Source of the DNA: Maribacter sp.
GTDB taxonomy: Bacteria; Bacteroidota; Bacteroidia; Flavobacteriales; Flavobacteriaceae
DNA length: 64,000 nucleotides
Assembly (NCBI GenBank): GCA_024643345.1
Contig: JAHENB010000063.1
Span: 1 to 64,000, forward strand
Reading direction: 5' to 3'
Shown here piece after piece: positions 45,813 through 54,771 of this stretch. The notes beneath the pieces are model-generated. The model did no database searches and was not told the DNA's origin. It saw nothing but the letters and a program-made list of their open reading frames with translations. Position 1 is the stretch's first letter, and every line of letters starts with the position of its first letter. Made by a program: the position numbers and the translations under genes.

Positions 45813-46853
45813 ATGAAATATACCAAACTCCCCCATACAGATATTGAAGTAAGTAAAATTTGTTTGGGAACCATGACCTGGGGAAATCAGAATACCGAAA
45901 AGGAAGGCCATGAACAAATGGATTATGCCCTTGACCAGGGCATCAACTTTTTCGATACCGCCGAACTTTATCCGATACCCGCCCATCCAGACCGTTATGC
46001 AGATACCGAAAAGATCATCGGCACCTGGTTCAAAAAAAAAGGAAATCGCGATAGTATTGTCCTGGCCTCAAAAATTGCCGGAAAGGCGGACTTTACCAAA
46101 TTTATTCGCACCACTGGTTTTACAAGGACCTCAATAATAGAGGCCGTTGAAGGTAGTTTGGCCAGGTTACAGACCGATTATATCGACCTTTACCAATTGC
46201 ATTGGCCAGACAGAAACACCAATTATTTTGGAAAAAGAGGATATAAGCACAGTATTTCGGATTATTGGGAAGACAATATCCATCAGGTATTGGAAACCTT
46301 GCGAGACCTGATACGGGAAGGCAAAATTAGACATGTTGGACTTTCCAATGAAACTCCATGGGGTGTCATGCGCTATCTCGAAGAGAGTAAGGTGCACCCG
46401 GATTTACCAAGAATGATCACGATTCAAAACCCGTACAGCTTATTGAACCGCCTTTTCGAAGTTGGCAATTCCGAGGTGTCTCACCGGGAGAAAATAGGGC
46501 TACTTGCTTATTCCCCTTTGGGTTTTGGAGTATTGAGCGGTAAATATTTGGGGGATCGGAAGCCTGAAAATTCACGTATTAGTCTGTTTCCAAATTACAA
46601 CAGATATAGCGGGGAAACCGCGGTAAAAGCCACACAGAAATATTATGAACTGGCACTTGCAAACAATCTTACGCTGACCCAAATGGCATTGGCTTATGTG
46701 AATTCAAGGCCATTCGTCACAAGCAATATCATCGGTGCTACCAGTATGGAACAGCTAAAGGAAAACATCGATAGTATCGATATTGATTTAAGTGATGCAG
46801 TTTTAAAGGGCATTGAACAGATCCATAACGCAATCCCTGATCCTGCGCCGTGA
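45813..46853 (+). CDS. Aldo/keto reductase (Tas-like)
   Basis: A 346-residue NADPH-dependent oxidoreductase, the same length as E. coli Tas, and starting with the Tas-like MKYTKLPHTDIEVSKICLGTMTWGNQ. Catalytic residues are Asp48 and Tyr53 (FFDTAELYP), the Lys in LASKIAG and His in YQLHWPD; the cofactor end GATSMEQLKENI is present. The natural substrate of this branch is unknown. It is convergent with radA, with only 4 bp between the stop codons. Confidence 0.92.
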   Translation: MKYTKLPHTDIEVSKICLGTMTWGNQNTEKEGHEQMDYALDQGINFFDTAELYPIPAHPDRYADTEKIIGTWFKKKGNRDSIVLASKIAGKADFTKFIRTTGFTRTSIIEAVEGSLARLQTDYIDLYQLHWPDRNTNYFGKRGYKHSISDYWEDNIHQVLETLRDLIREGKIRHVGLSNETPWGVMRYLEESKVHPDLPRMITIQNPYSLLNRLFEVGNSEVSHREKIGLLAYSPLGFGVLSGKYLGDRKPENSRISLFPNYNRYSGETAVKATQKYYELALANNLTLTQMALAYVNSRPFVTSNIIGATSMEQLKENIDSIDIDLSDAVLKGIEQIHNAIPDPAP

Positions 46854-46857
46854 TCAC

Positions 46858-48219
46858 TTATTCGAACAAACGTTTGATCACATCTTCAATTCTCGAGACC
46901 CTTTGAATGGTTATCACGGTATTCTTGAGTCCGATTTTATTGTTCTTCGAAACATATATCGTGGTAAATCCCAGTTTTTCAGCCTCTAAAATCCGTTGAT
47001 CTACCCTTTGTACCGGCCTAATTTCCCCTGCCAATCCTATCTCGGCAGCAAAGCATATTCCTTTGTCGATGGCGATATCTTCATTGCTCGAAAGTATCGC
47101 GGCGATCACTGCAAGGTCTATTGCGGGGTCGTCGACCGAAATGCCTCCGGTAATGTTCAGGAACACGTCCTTTGCGCCCAATTTAAATCCGGCGCGCTTC
47201 TCTAGCACCGCTAACAGCATGTTCAGACGTTTGGCATTATATCCGGTTGTGGATCTTTGGGGAGTGCCATAGACCGCTGAACTCACCAAGGCTTGGATTT
47301 CGATCATCAATGGGCGCATCCCTTCTATAGTAGAAGCAATCGCGGTGCCGCTCAACCCTTCATCATTTTTTGAGATCAATATTTCTGAGGGGTTGTTCAC
47401 TTGACGAAGCCCCCCCCCCTGCATTTCATAGATACCCAACTCTGCGGTAGATCCAAAGCGGTTTTTCAAGGCACGTAAAATACGATAGACATAGTTTCGG
47501 TCTCCCTCGAATTGCAACACCGTATCGACCATATGTTCCAGAATCTTTGGACCAGCAAGGGTACCATCTTTGGTGATATGTCCGATCAAGATGACCGGGG
47601 TATTGGTTTCTTTTGCAAATTTGATCAGTTCTGCCGTACATTCCCGAATCTGTGAAATGCTGCCTGCAGCCGATTCAATATAGTCGGAATGCAAGGTTTG
47701 AATGGAATCGATGACCACGATATCGGGTTGGGTAGCCTCGATTTGTTGGAAGATCTGCTGTGTCTTGGTTTCGGTGAGAATCAAACAGGTACTGCTATCC
47801 GGGAAAATGCGATTGGCCCGCATTTTGATCTGTTTCTGACTTTCTTCCCCTGAAACATATAGGGTTCGGTACGGTAATCTCAGGGCGATCTGCAGCAATA
47901 AGGTGCTCTTGCCAACACCGGGTTCACCGCCCAAAAGCACTAGCGACCCCGGCACAAGGCCACCGCCCAATACCCTGTTGAATTCTTGGTCATAGGTATT
48001 GATGCGCTGCTCTTTCTCTGTGCTTATTTCATTGATCGGCAGGGGTTTCGAGCTTCTTTTGGAGGCCTTTTCACTGGTGTTCCAGGCAGGCTTTTCCTCC
48101 TTATGGATGACTTCTTCCACCAAAGTATTCCATTCCTTGCAGGCAGGACATTGCCCTACCCATTTGGCATATTGTGTGCCGCAGTTCTGACAAAAAAAAG
48201 CTGTTTTGGTTTTGGCCAT
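46858..48219 (-). CDS. radA: DNA repair protein RadA
   Basis: A 453-residue RecA-like branch-migration helicase. Domains: N-terminal C4 zinc finger (Cys10, Cys13, Cys24, Cys27), RecA core with Walker A GGEPGVGKST (97-106) and Walker B VVIDSIQT, the RadA-specific KNRFG motif (in LKNRFGSTAE), and the C-terminal Lon-protease-like domain (from about 280, NITGGISVDDPAIDLAV). Length and motifs are canonical. It acts in recombinational repair. A TAnnTTTG promoter lies 21 bp before the start codon. Confidence 0.97.
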   Translation of the reverse strand: MAKTKTAFFCQNCGTQYAKWVGQCPACKEWNTLVEEVIHKEEKPAWNTSEKASKRSSKPLPINEISTEKEQRINTYDQEFNRVLGGGLVPGSLVLLGGEPGVGKSTLLLQIALRLPYRTLYVSGEESQKQIKMRANRIFPDSSTCLILTETKTQQIFQQIEATQPDIVVIDSIQTLHSDYIESAAGSISQIRECTAELIKFAKETNTPVILIGHITKDGTLAGPKILEHMVDTVLQFEGDRNYVYRILRALKNRFGSTAELGIYEMQGGGLRQVNNPSEILISKNDEGLSGTAIASTIEGMRPLMIEIQALVSSAVYGTPQRSTTGYNAKRLNMLLAVLEKRAGFKLGAKDVFLNITGGISVDDPAIDLAVIAAILSSNEDIAIDKGICFAAEIGLAGEIRPVQRVDQRILEAEKLGFTTIYVSKNNKIGLKNTVITIQRVSRIEDVIKRLFE

Positions 48220-48239
48220 TGCCTGTTTTGATAATGGCC

Positions 48240-48247
48240 CAAAGATA
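48240..48247 (-). promoter_or_regulatory. -7 element of the radA promoter
   Basis: Read on the minus strand: TATCTTTG, perfect TAnnTTTG. The predicted start near 48234 gives a leader of about 15 nt. Confidence 0.55.
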
Positions 48248-48467
48248 AACCAAAGTTTTATATGCGGGAGGTAACGGGCAAGGTGTGGAAAGATCGTTTA
48301 TCTACTTATGTGAAACCGAGCACATGATAGGTATTTATCTTGGCTTTCGAATTCACTATCTGGCAGCCAATCGGGAGACAGGTTTTATGAAACAAACGGG
48401 TCGTGTTTTAAGAAACTAGGGCATTGATCAAAATTGTGGTTTTTTGAATGCTCTGTCATTGCAGACA

Positions 48468-49610
48468 TCAAAAGCCAAAATCGGCCTTCAAAGCATCGAT
48501 TTTTTCCAATGCCATATCCTTGGTCAGGAAATCGATTTCTTCCATTCCGAAAGATTTTTCAAATGTTTTGAGTGCTTTTTTGGGCTCTCCTATCTGTTCG
48601 TAGTACTCCCCTTCAAAGTAAAATCCGAGCATGGTATTGGGAAAAGAACGTTTGCAAAGATCTGAAAGCGGTTTCAAAGACTCAAAATCTTCTTTTTTTC
48701 GGATTCCGGCGTAAATGGCCATCACATCGTTGAGGTCCATTGCCTTTTGAAAACCGAATAGATCCTCAATATATTGATATTTGTCTTCCAAATATTTGAA
48801 AACAGGCCCATCTGAAGTCAGAATTTGTTCCTTATATTCTTTTTGGCTAATGGGTTTGAACATCCCAAATATGTTGTCAAAGGCCCTTCCGATGCCATAG
48901 GTCGCTATTGAGATATGGTCTGCGCCGTTATAATTGTCAAAATAATAATGTAGCGATTCTTTGTCCAAAGTCTTGATTGCCTTGTCCATTTCAAGGATAC
49001 GGGATGTATTTTTGTTGATCTCCCCTTCCACAATGAGCTGATAGAAAAGTTTTTTATCAATGGCCGCCAAACGTTCGGGCACACGGGTTTCCATTTCCGG
49101 AGCAAGCACGGGGGAAATATTGACATAGGCATTAAATAGGGGAGTCTCCTTAAAAAGCCAGTAATTTTCAAAATTGGCCGTAATATCATAGCCCACTACC
49201 ATTTTAAAAGGCGCGGTATTGTAGTTCAAATCCAAATAGGGAATGATTTCCATTCCTAGGAACTCAAAAAATTTCTGACCTTTTTCAGAAGGCAGTCCGT
49301 TTCCTTCTTCGAATGCACAGTCTTCAAATCGAAGATCGTTTTTGCCTTGCTCTATGCCCACAATAATCATTTCAGGCATACCATGAAACTTGCTATAAAA
49401 TTTGGCATTGGCGACCACCTGATCAAAAAGAAACTCGGCATCGAGCACTACGGTAAGGGGATATTTTTTTTCCTTGTCGTAGTCTTCCGGAAAATAGTAA
49501 CGCACGTCCCTGCGTTCCTGTAATTTAAAAGATTCGAAGATTTCCTGGGTGACCTGGGCATTAATTGTAAGGCACAGGAAAAAGGCTAGTATGGTAACGA
49601 TTCGATGCAT
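48468..49610 (-). CDS. Exported esterase-D-fold protein lacking the nucleophile serine
   Basis: A 380-residue protein with signal peptide (MHRIVTILAFFLCLTINAQ). The fold is that of putative esterase/IroE-like alpha/beta hydrolases: YPLTVVLDAEFLFD, IIVGIEQ, and a strand-elbow segment MVVGYDITANFENYWLF. At the elbow, where hydrolases read GxSxG, this one reads GYDIT (140-144), so Asp142 replaces Ser. A His (His232, NGADHISIATY) stands where the catalytic His would be. A C-terminal helical TPR-like region (about 290-375) follows. It is more likely a binding or scaffold protein, or an enzyme with a different mechanism, than a Ser esterase. It sits in the radA-panC gene group. Confidence 0.82.
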   Translation of the reverse strand: MHRIVTILAFFLCLTINAQVTQEIFESFKLQERRDVRYYFPEDYDKEKKYPLTVVLDAEFLFDQVVANAKFYSKFHGMPEMIIVGIEQGKNDLRFEDCAFEEGNGLPSEKGQKFFEFLGMEIIPYLDLNYNTAPFKMVVGYDITANFENYWLFKETPLFNAYVNISPVLAPEMETRVPERLAAIDKKLFYQLIVEGEINKNTSRILEMDKAIKTLDKESLHYYFDNYNGADHISIATYGIGRAFDNIFGMFKPISQKEYKEQILTSDGPVFKYLEDKYQYIEDLFGFQKAMDLNDVMAIYAGIRKKEDFESLKPLSDLCKRSFPNTMLGFYFEGEYYEQIGEPKKALKTFEKSFGMEEIDFLTKDMALEKIDALKADFGF

Positions 49611-49637
49611 GGTTTGCCGATTGTTTGGTATGGAAAT

Positions 49638-50603
49638 TTATTTGTCCTTGTTCCATAACGGCAATAACAGGAAGGATATTGCACCAAAAACCACGATCAT
49701 TAGGGTCTGGGAAATCCACATGATCCATCCGAAGGCATCGCCGGATACGGTGCTGACACCATAAATGGCCAGTGCTTTGCTCACGGCAATGGGATAAAGT
49801 CCGATGCCACCGTTAGTGGTTGCCATGGCAAAGGCCCCGGCTACAAAGGCAACCAAAAGAGGTCCCATTGACAATGCCAATGTCTCAGGCACGGTATATT
49901 TAATTACCCATAGCATGCCAATGTAGCACCCCCATATTAAAAGGGTATGCAGTAAAAATGCCCATTTATACTTCATTCTAAAAATACTGAAAACCCCATC
50001 AAACAGTCCTTTGATGAACGTTTTTATCCTAACGGCGATCTTATGCTTTGATTTTCGGACAAACACCATAAATATGAGCAGTCCCAGAAGACCGGCCCCC
50101 AACATTATAAAAATACCGCCAAAATTGAAGCCCCGTTCCATAAAAAAAGCGACGATGATATCGGTTTGGAGCAAAAGGGTAACAATAACGATGAGCAACA
50201 GCATGAACACGTCTACCAACCGTTCGGTGACAATGGTTCCAAAGCCCTTCCCAAAGGGCACGCCCTCATAGGTAGTAAGGGCCGTGGCCCGCAAAAATTC
50301 TCCGGTACGCGGAATGCCAAGATTGGCGAAATAAGCCATTAAAATTATGAGGATGTTATTTCTGATTTTAGGCTTGTACCCCAGCGGTTCCAAAAGATAA
50401 TTCCATCTTATGGCCCGCGAAACATGGCCTAAAATACCCAGTAATACGGAAATTCCAACCCAAAACAGGTCAGCTTCCTTAATATAGAAAAGGATTTGTT
50501 TACGATCTGCCGGGGAAGTGTTATGATAGGAAAACCACACCAAAAAAACGCCCAGTAATATCGGGAGTGCGGTTTTCAGCATTTTTTTTATTTGTCCGGC
50601 CAA
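49638..50603 (-). CDS. Flippase-like (LPG_synthase_TM) membrane protein
   Basis: A 321-residue integral membrane protein with about eight helices, of the lysylphosphatidylglycerol-synthase transmembrane/UPF0104 family. The typical GHVSRAIRWNYLLEPLGY, FANLGIPRTGEFLRA and TERLVDVFMLL segments are present. Members flip or expose lipids or couple to glycosyltransferases; there is no aminoacyl-transfer domain here. The start is uncertain: TTG at 50603 (2 bp after panD) keeps an N-terminal AGQIKK, and ATG at 50582 is the alternative. Downstream of panC-panD in one minus-strand operon. Confidence 0.85.
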   Translation of the reverse strand: MAGQIKKMLKTALPILLGVFLVWFSYHNTSPADRKQILFYIKEADLFWVGISVLLGILGHVSRAIRWNYLLEPLGYKPKIRNNILIILMAYFANLGIPRTGEFLRATALTTYEGVPFGKGFGTIVTERLVDVFMLLLIVIVTLLLQTDIIVAFFMERGFNFGGIFIMLGAGLLGLLIFMVFVRKSKHKIAVRIKTFIKGLFDGVFSIFRMKYKWAFLLHTLLIWGCYIGMLWVIKYTVPETLALSMGPLLVAFVAGAFAMATTNGGIGLYPIAVSKALAIYGVSTVSGDAFGWIMWISQTLMIVVFGAISFLLLPLWNKDK

Positions 50604-50605
50604 CT

Positions 50606-50956
50606 TTATTGTAACAAATTGTTTACCTCATTGGGAAAAACCAAAGAAGGATTGAATTTTTTAGCTTCTTCAAAATCCATCCATGCATAGGCGATTATAA
50701 TGAGGATATCCCCTACGGCCACCTTGCGTGCTGCTGCCCCATTCAAGGTAATTTCCCCGCTACGCCTCGCGCCAGGAATTACATAGGTCTCCAAACGTTC
50801 GCCATTGTTATTGTTGACGATCTGTACCTTTTCGCCATTGACCAGGTTGGCTGCCTCCATAAGGTCTTCATCTATGGTAATGCTACCGATATAATTGAGA
50901 TCTGCCCCTGTGACCTTTACCCTGTGAAGCTTCGATTTTACAACTTGAATTTGCAT
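50606..50956 (-). CDS. panD: Aspartate 1-decarboxylase
   Basis: A 116-residue pyruvoyl enzyme making beta-alanine for pantothenate. The self-cleavage site is Gly24-Ser25 (NYIGSITID), and the active-site residues Lys9, Tyr22, Arg54 and Tyr58 are all at the E. coli positions. Length is standard after processing into beta and alpha chains. It lies 13 bp after panC and 2 bp before the flippase-like gene, so panC-panD supply both halves of the same pathway in one transcript. Confidence 0.97.
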   Translation of the reverse strand: MQIQVVKSKLHRVKVTGADLNYIGSITIDEDLMEAANLVNGEKVQIVNNNNGERLETYVIPGARRSGEITLNGAAARKVAVGDILIIIAYAWMDFEEAKKFNPSLVFPNEVNNLLQ

Positions 50957-50969
50957 GTTTCAAATTTAA

Positions 50970-51815
50970 TTAATTCAAGGCGATGTTGTCTATGAGCCTG
51001 ATACCTCCGGCATAAACGGCAACAAAGGCCCTATATTTTCCGGATTTTTTTTTTCTTGGGACCGGAGAGAGGGAATCAACGTCGGCTATCTGTATATATT
51101 CCAATTCTAAATGGGTATGTTTTTCAAATTGTCGTTTAACCCAATCGACCACAAACCGAGCACTTTTCGTGCCAAATTTATCCTTGGCGTCTTGTAGGGT
51201 TTTGTAAATAAAGGAAGCCTCCATCCTTAAGGCTTTTGGCAAACGTTCATTCCTAGAACTCATCGCAAGGCCATTCGCTTCCCTCACTATGGGACAACCA
51301 ATGATTTCGATCGGCAACTGTTTTTTTGCCACCAATTTTTTAATGATTTGAAGTTGTTGAAAATCTTTTTCCCCAAAATAGGCCCTGTTGGGCCCAACCA
51401 TTTTGAACAAGGCCTCAACAACGGTGGCTACCCCATTGAAATGCCCTGCCCTGAAGGAACCTTCCATGACCTTATCAAGACCCTCGAAATCATAGGAATT
51501 TGAAGCGATGTCACTGCCGTAAACTTCTTTTATCGAAGGCGCAAAAATGAGCAGCCGTTTTGAAATGTCATCTAACAGGGCTACATCAGCAATTAAGGAC
51601 TTTGGATACTTCTTAAGGTCTTCTTTATTGTTAAATTGTGTGGGGTTCACGAAAATACTTACCACAACGTTGTCATTTTCACTAAGGGCTTTTTCCACCA
51701 ATGCAATATGACCGCGGTGCAGTGCCCCCATTGTGGGCACCAACGCCAGTTGTCCTCGCCAATCCAAGGCATCCAAGCGTGATTTCAGTTCTTTACAGGT
51801 CTTAATTAAGGGCAT
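50970..51815 (-). CDS. panC: Pantothenate synthetase
   Basis: A 281-residue cytoplasmic ligase joining pantoate and beta-alanine with ATP. The HIGH-type motif PTMGALHRGH (27-36), FVNPTQFN, the GEKDFQQLQIIKK segment and the KMSKS-like MSSRNERL are all present. It starts the panC-panD-flippase operon; a TAnnTTTG element on the minus strand lies 21 bp upstream of its ATG. Divergent from the GT5-like gene. Confidence 0.97.
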   Translation of the reverse strand: MPLIKTCKELKSRLDALDWRGQLALVPTMGALHRGHIALVEKALSENDNVVVSIFVNPTQFNNKEDLKKYPKSLIADVALLDDISKRLLIFAPSIKEVYGSDIASNSYDFEGLDKVMEGSFRAGHFNGVATVVEALFKMVGPNRAYFGEKDFQQLQIIKKLVAKKQLPIEIIGCPIVREANGLAMSSRNERLPKALRMEASFIYKTLQDAKDKFGTKSARFVVDWVKRQFEKHTHLELEYIQIADVDSLSPVPRKKKSGKYRAFVAVYAGGIRLIDNIALN

Positions 51816-51835
51816 TCCACTAATTTAAAAGCGAG

Positions 51836-51843
51836 CAAACTTA
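51836..51843 (-). promoter_or_regulatory. -7 element of the panC operon
   Basis: Read on the minus strand: TAAGTTTG, perfect TAnnTTTG, with the predicted start near 51830. No clear TTTG at -33. Confidence 0.5.
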
Positions 51844-51874
51844 CTACAAATACGGCTAATCTGCATAATTTTTG

Positions 51875-51882
51875 TAATTTTG
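51875..51882 (+). promoter_or_regulatory. -7 element of the GT5-like / DUF4270 unit
   Basis: TAATTTTG, perfect TAnnTTTG, 37 bp before the ATG at 51919 and 32 bp from the divergent panC element, so the two promoters could be controlled together. Confidence 0.5.
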
Positions 51883-51918
51883 CACTTCCGTTTGCTCGAA
51901 TAACGAAATACAGCTTTT

Positions 51919-52728
51919 ATGAATGGCAAAAAGATATTGTTCGTATCTTCAGAATTAGTTCCCTACCTTCCAGAAAACGAAGTTTCGTTAATGTCTTATG
52001 AAACTCCGCGAATGGTCAACAGTAAAGGAGGCCAGATACGGATTTTTATGCCGCGCTACGGTAACATCAACGAAAGACGGCACCAACTCCATGAAGTAAT
52101 TCGGCTATCGGGAATGAATTTGGTCATTAACGACATGGATATGCCATTGATCATCAAGGTGGCATCGATTCCCAGAGAACGGATCCAGGTGTATTTTATT
52201 GATAATGACGAATATTTCAAAAGAAAATCGACCTTTACCGATGAACAGGGCAATCTTTTCCCTGACAATGACCAACGTGCCATTTTTTTTGCAAAAGGCG
52301 TCGTTGAAACGGTTAAGAAATTGAACTGGAACCCGGATATCATCCATGTCCATGGTTGGTTGGCTTCCCTCTTACCGTTGTACCTAAGAAAATACTATGC
52401 CGATGAGCCGCTGTTCGCCGATAGCAAGATCGTCACCTCCGTTTATAAAAAATCCTTTGAAGGGGAACTGGAGAAGGGCATGATCAAAAAAATAACCTTC
52501 GATGGTATTCCCGAAGAAAGCATTACTTGTCTTTCCGAACCCAATTATAATAATTTGTTAAAAGTAGCCGTAGATTTCTCCGATGCGGTTATTTTAGCCG
52601 CTGAGGATGTCCCAGAGGACTTAACCAAGCATATCGCCAACCTTCAAATACCGGTATTGCCCTACGTTCCTTTGCAGGAATTTGAGGAAGCTTATACCAA
52701 CTTTTATATTAAGGAAGTTCTAAAATAA
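51919..52728 (+). CDS. Half-length GT5 (glycogen/starch synthase N-domain) protein
   Basis: A 269-residue protein matching only the N-terminal Rossmann half of GT5 glycogen synthases: [16 protein letters not shown] at the start, [20 protein letters not shown], then [41 protein letters not shown] and the FDGIP segment. The ADP-glucose-binding KTGGL motif expected after the first strand is absent (the site reads LMSYETPRM), and the C-terminal GT-B domain is missing. It is therefore unlikely to be a standard glycogen synthase and may be regulatory or structural. It is co-directional with the DUF4270 gene (5 bp gap) and divergent from panC, a gene order I recall from other Flavobacteriia. Confidence 0.85.
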   Translation: MNGKKILFVSSELVPYLPENEVSLMSYETPRMVNSKGGQIRIFMPRYGNINERRHQLHEVIRLSGMNLVINDMDMPLIIKVASIPRERIQVYFIDNDEYFKRKSTFTDEQGNLFPDNDQRAIFFAKGVVETVKKLNWNPDIIHVHGWLASLLPLYLRKYYADEPLFADSKIVTSVYKKSFEGELEKGMIKKITFDGIPEESITCLSEPNYNNLLKVAVDFSDAVILAAEDVPEDLTKHIANLQIPVLPYVPLQEFEEAYTNFYIKEVLK

Positions 52729-52733
52729 CCCAA

Positions 52734-54590
52734 ATGATTTTGTTGAATAGATTAAGATTTCCTGCTATAGCCGGTCTCTTGCTAATTGTGGCATTTGTTT
52801 CCTGCAACGATGAAGAACTTACCACCCTTGGGGCTACCGTCATCGGAAGTGAGCCATTTTCAACCAATAGGCAGGTTTATGATGTTTTTGCATTTAATAA
52901 AAAAATAGAGGCCGTACAGACCAATAAACTGCCCATTTATCAATTGGGACTTTACAATGACCCTATATACGGTAAGACGGAGGCCCAAATCACCTCTCAA
53001 TTACTGCTATCGCAAGCCAACCCTACCTTTGGCTTGTATTCTCAAAAATCAGAGGATTTGGGCGACACCGATGATATCGCTACCACGATTCAAGAAAATG
53101 AAGTGGTCAAGGAGGTTTACCTCTATATTCCTTATCTAACCAAGGCGAACCTGCAACGCGATATCGACAATGACGGTGTTGACAATGCATTCGATGTCGA
53201 TCCGAACGATCCCAATAGTGATAGCGATGGTGATGGTGTTACCGATGGACAAGAAAAAATAGATGGTACCAATCCATTGAACCCGGATACCGATGGGGAT
53301 GGCATCAATGATGATACGGATACCGATACCCCGAAGAACAAGTTTCCAAAAAAGATTGATATCGACAGTATTTATGGCGATCGCGAAGCGCCGTTCAGGT
53401 TCAAGGTAGAACAGTCTACCTATTACTTGAGGAACCTAGATCCGAGTACCAACTTTCAACAGGGCCAGGAATATTTCTCTTCCCAGCAGTTCAGCCCTGC
53501 CTTTGTGGAGGAGGTTTTATTCGATGGGGAACTTACGATAAGCGACCTGCAAATATTAACGCCAAAGGTCGATAATCCTGAAACGGTGGATGTGGACGAG
53601 TCGGAAGATTTTGATGCGGTGAATCCCGGAATCAAGGTGCCCTTGAATGCCGAGTTTTTCCAAAGGAATCTATTGGATATGGAAGGAAGCCAAGAACTGT
53701 TAAGCCAAACCAATTTCACCGAATTTCTAAGAGGGATACATATTTCGGTCACGCCCACTGCAGAGGAGTTGCTCTTCCTCTTTGATATTGCCCAGGCAAG
53801 ATTGACCATTACCTATGAATATCAAAAGGTAAACGTTAATTCAACCACAAACGACCCATCTGACGATACCATAGAGACCGTCCAAAAAGACTTTGTAATG
53901 AACCTTTTACAAATTCAAGGCCAAACGGTCAATGGCAATGCGGTGAACACGTTTAACAACGATGGGTTGCCCCAGGAAATTGCCGACAATTTGGATACAG
54001 GCCAAAACGCATCCAGGATATTCTTGAAAGGGGGCGCGGGGACCTACGCTGAAATAAAGCTTTTTGATCCCAACAATGGCCTGGATATCATCAACCAGAT
54101 CAAAGCCAACAATTGGATCATCAATGAAGCCAATCTGGTTTTTTATGTCGACCGCGAATTGCTCGATGCAAATGGTACCATGATCGATCCCCCAAGGCTG
54201 TATCTGTATGATACCGAAACCGGTGCACCCTTGATCAACTTTACGACCGAAACTACTGTATCGCAAGACCTCTTCGGAAGCTTTCTGAATTATGACGGAA
54301 TTGTTCAAAAGACCGGTGGCAAAGGAATCAAATACTCTGTAAAAATTACCGATCACATCAATAATCTGATCATCAGGGACGCCGACAACGTAACCTTGGG
54401 CCTTACCATGACCACCGATATTTCCAGATTGTCCACTCTTGATGCCATGCTGGCCAATAATGTGGAAAAAGAAATCCCCCTTATTTCCACCCTGACGCCC
54501 TTGAGCACAGTACTTTATGGAAGTAACGTCGAAGCCCAGTATGAGGATAAGAAACTGAAATTGGAGATTTTCTATACCGAGTTGAATTAG
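52734..54590 (+). CDS. DUF4270 lipoprotein with a calcium-binding-type acidic repeat insert
   Basis: A 618-residue lipoprotein ([24 protein letters not shown], Cys24). DUF4270 is recognisable from [13 protein letters not shown] near the start to the C-terminal [12 protein letters not shown]. Between about residues 142 and 202 sits an Asp-rich insert with thrombospondin type 3-like repeats ([45 protein letters not shown]), the sort that binds calcium. It should be an outer-membrane or surface lipoprotein. It forms a tight pair with the GT5-like gene. Function unknown. Confidence 0.88.
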   Translation: MILLNRLRFPAIAGLLLIVAFVSCNDEELTTLGATVIGSEPFSTNRQVYDVFAFNKKIEAVQTNKLPIYQLGLYNDPIYGKTEAQITSQLLLSQANPTFGLYSQKSEDLGDTDDIATTIQENEVVKEVYLYIPYLTKANLQRDIDNDGVDNAFDVDPNDPNSDSDGDGVTDGQEKIDGTNPLNPDTDGDGINDDTDTDTPKNKFPKKIDIDSIYGDREAPFRFKVEQSTYYLRNLDPSTNFQQGQEYFSSQQFSPAFVEEVLFDGELTISDLQILTPKVDNPETVDVDESEDFDAVNPGIKVPLNAEFFQRNLLDMEGSQELLSQTNFTEFLRGIHISVTPTAEELLFLFDIAQARLTITYEYQKVNVNSTTNDPSDDTIETVQKDFVMNLLQIQGQTVNGNAVNTFNNDGLPQEIADNLDTGQNASRIFLKGGAGTYAEIKLFDPNNGLDIINQIKANNWIINEANLVFYVDRELLDANGTMIDPPRLYLYDTETGAPLINFTTETTVSQDLFGSFLNYDGIVQKTGGKGIKYSVKITDHINNLIIRDADNVTLGLTMTTDISRLSTLDAMLANNVEKEIPLISTLTPLSTVLYGSNVEAQYEDKKLKLEIFYTELN

Positions 54591-54771
54591 ATTCAGACCC
54601 TATTTTTGTTTCTTCATAAGTTTGGTTCCAACCTACAGGGGTATAATTATTGCCTTTCCCATACCACTCAAAGTAATTATGCGTTTTACATCCATAAAAG
54701 AGTATCGTTTGGTCAGGCTGTATTAATTTTAACATCAAATTGACCATTCCGAATCTTAAAATTTAATTACT

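Noticed and set aside
48330-48425. A 31-codon plus-strand frame in the spacer upstream of radA
   Set aside because: Short, no ribosome-binding site or clear promoter, and no membrane or signal character.
54481-54747. An 88-residue minus-strand frame between DUF4270 and glmS
   Set aside because: Half of it overlaps the DUF4270 coding region antisense, the rest has no recognisable fold or signal, and no promoter consensus precedes it.
54591-54771. A glmS ribozyme or other riboswitch upstream of glmS
   Set aside because: The spacer lacks the ribozyme core and any strong nested hairpins; the element is a Firmicutes feature and is not expected here.
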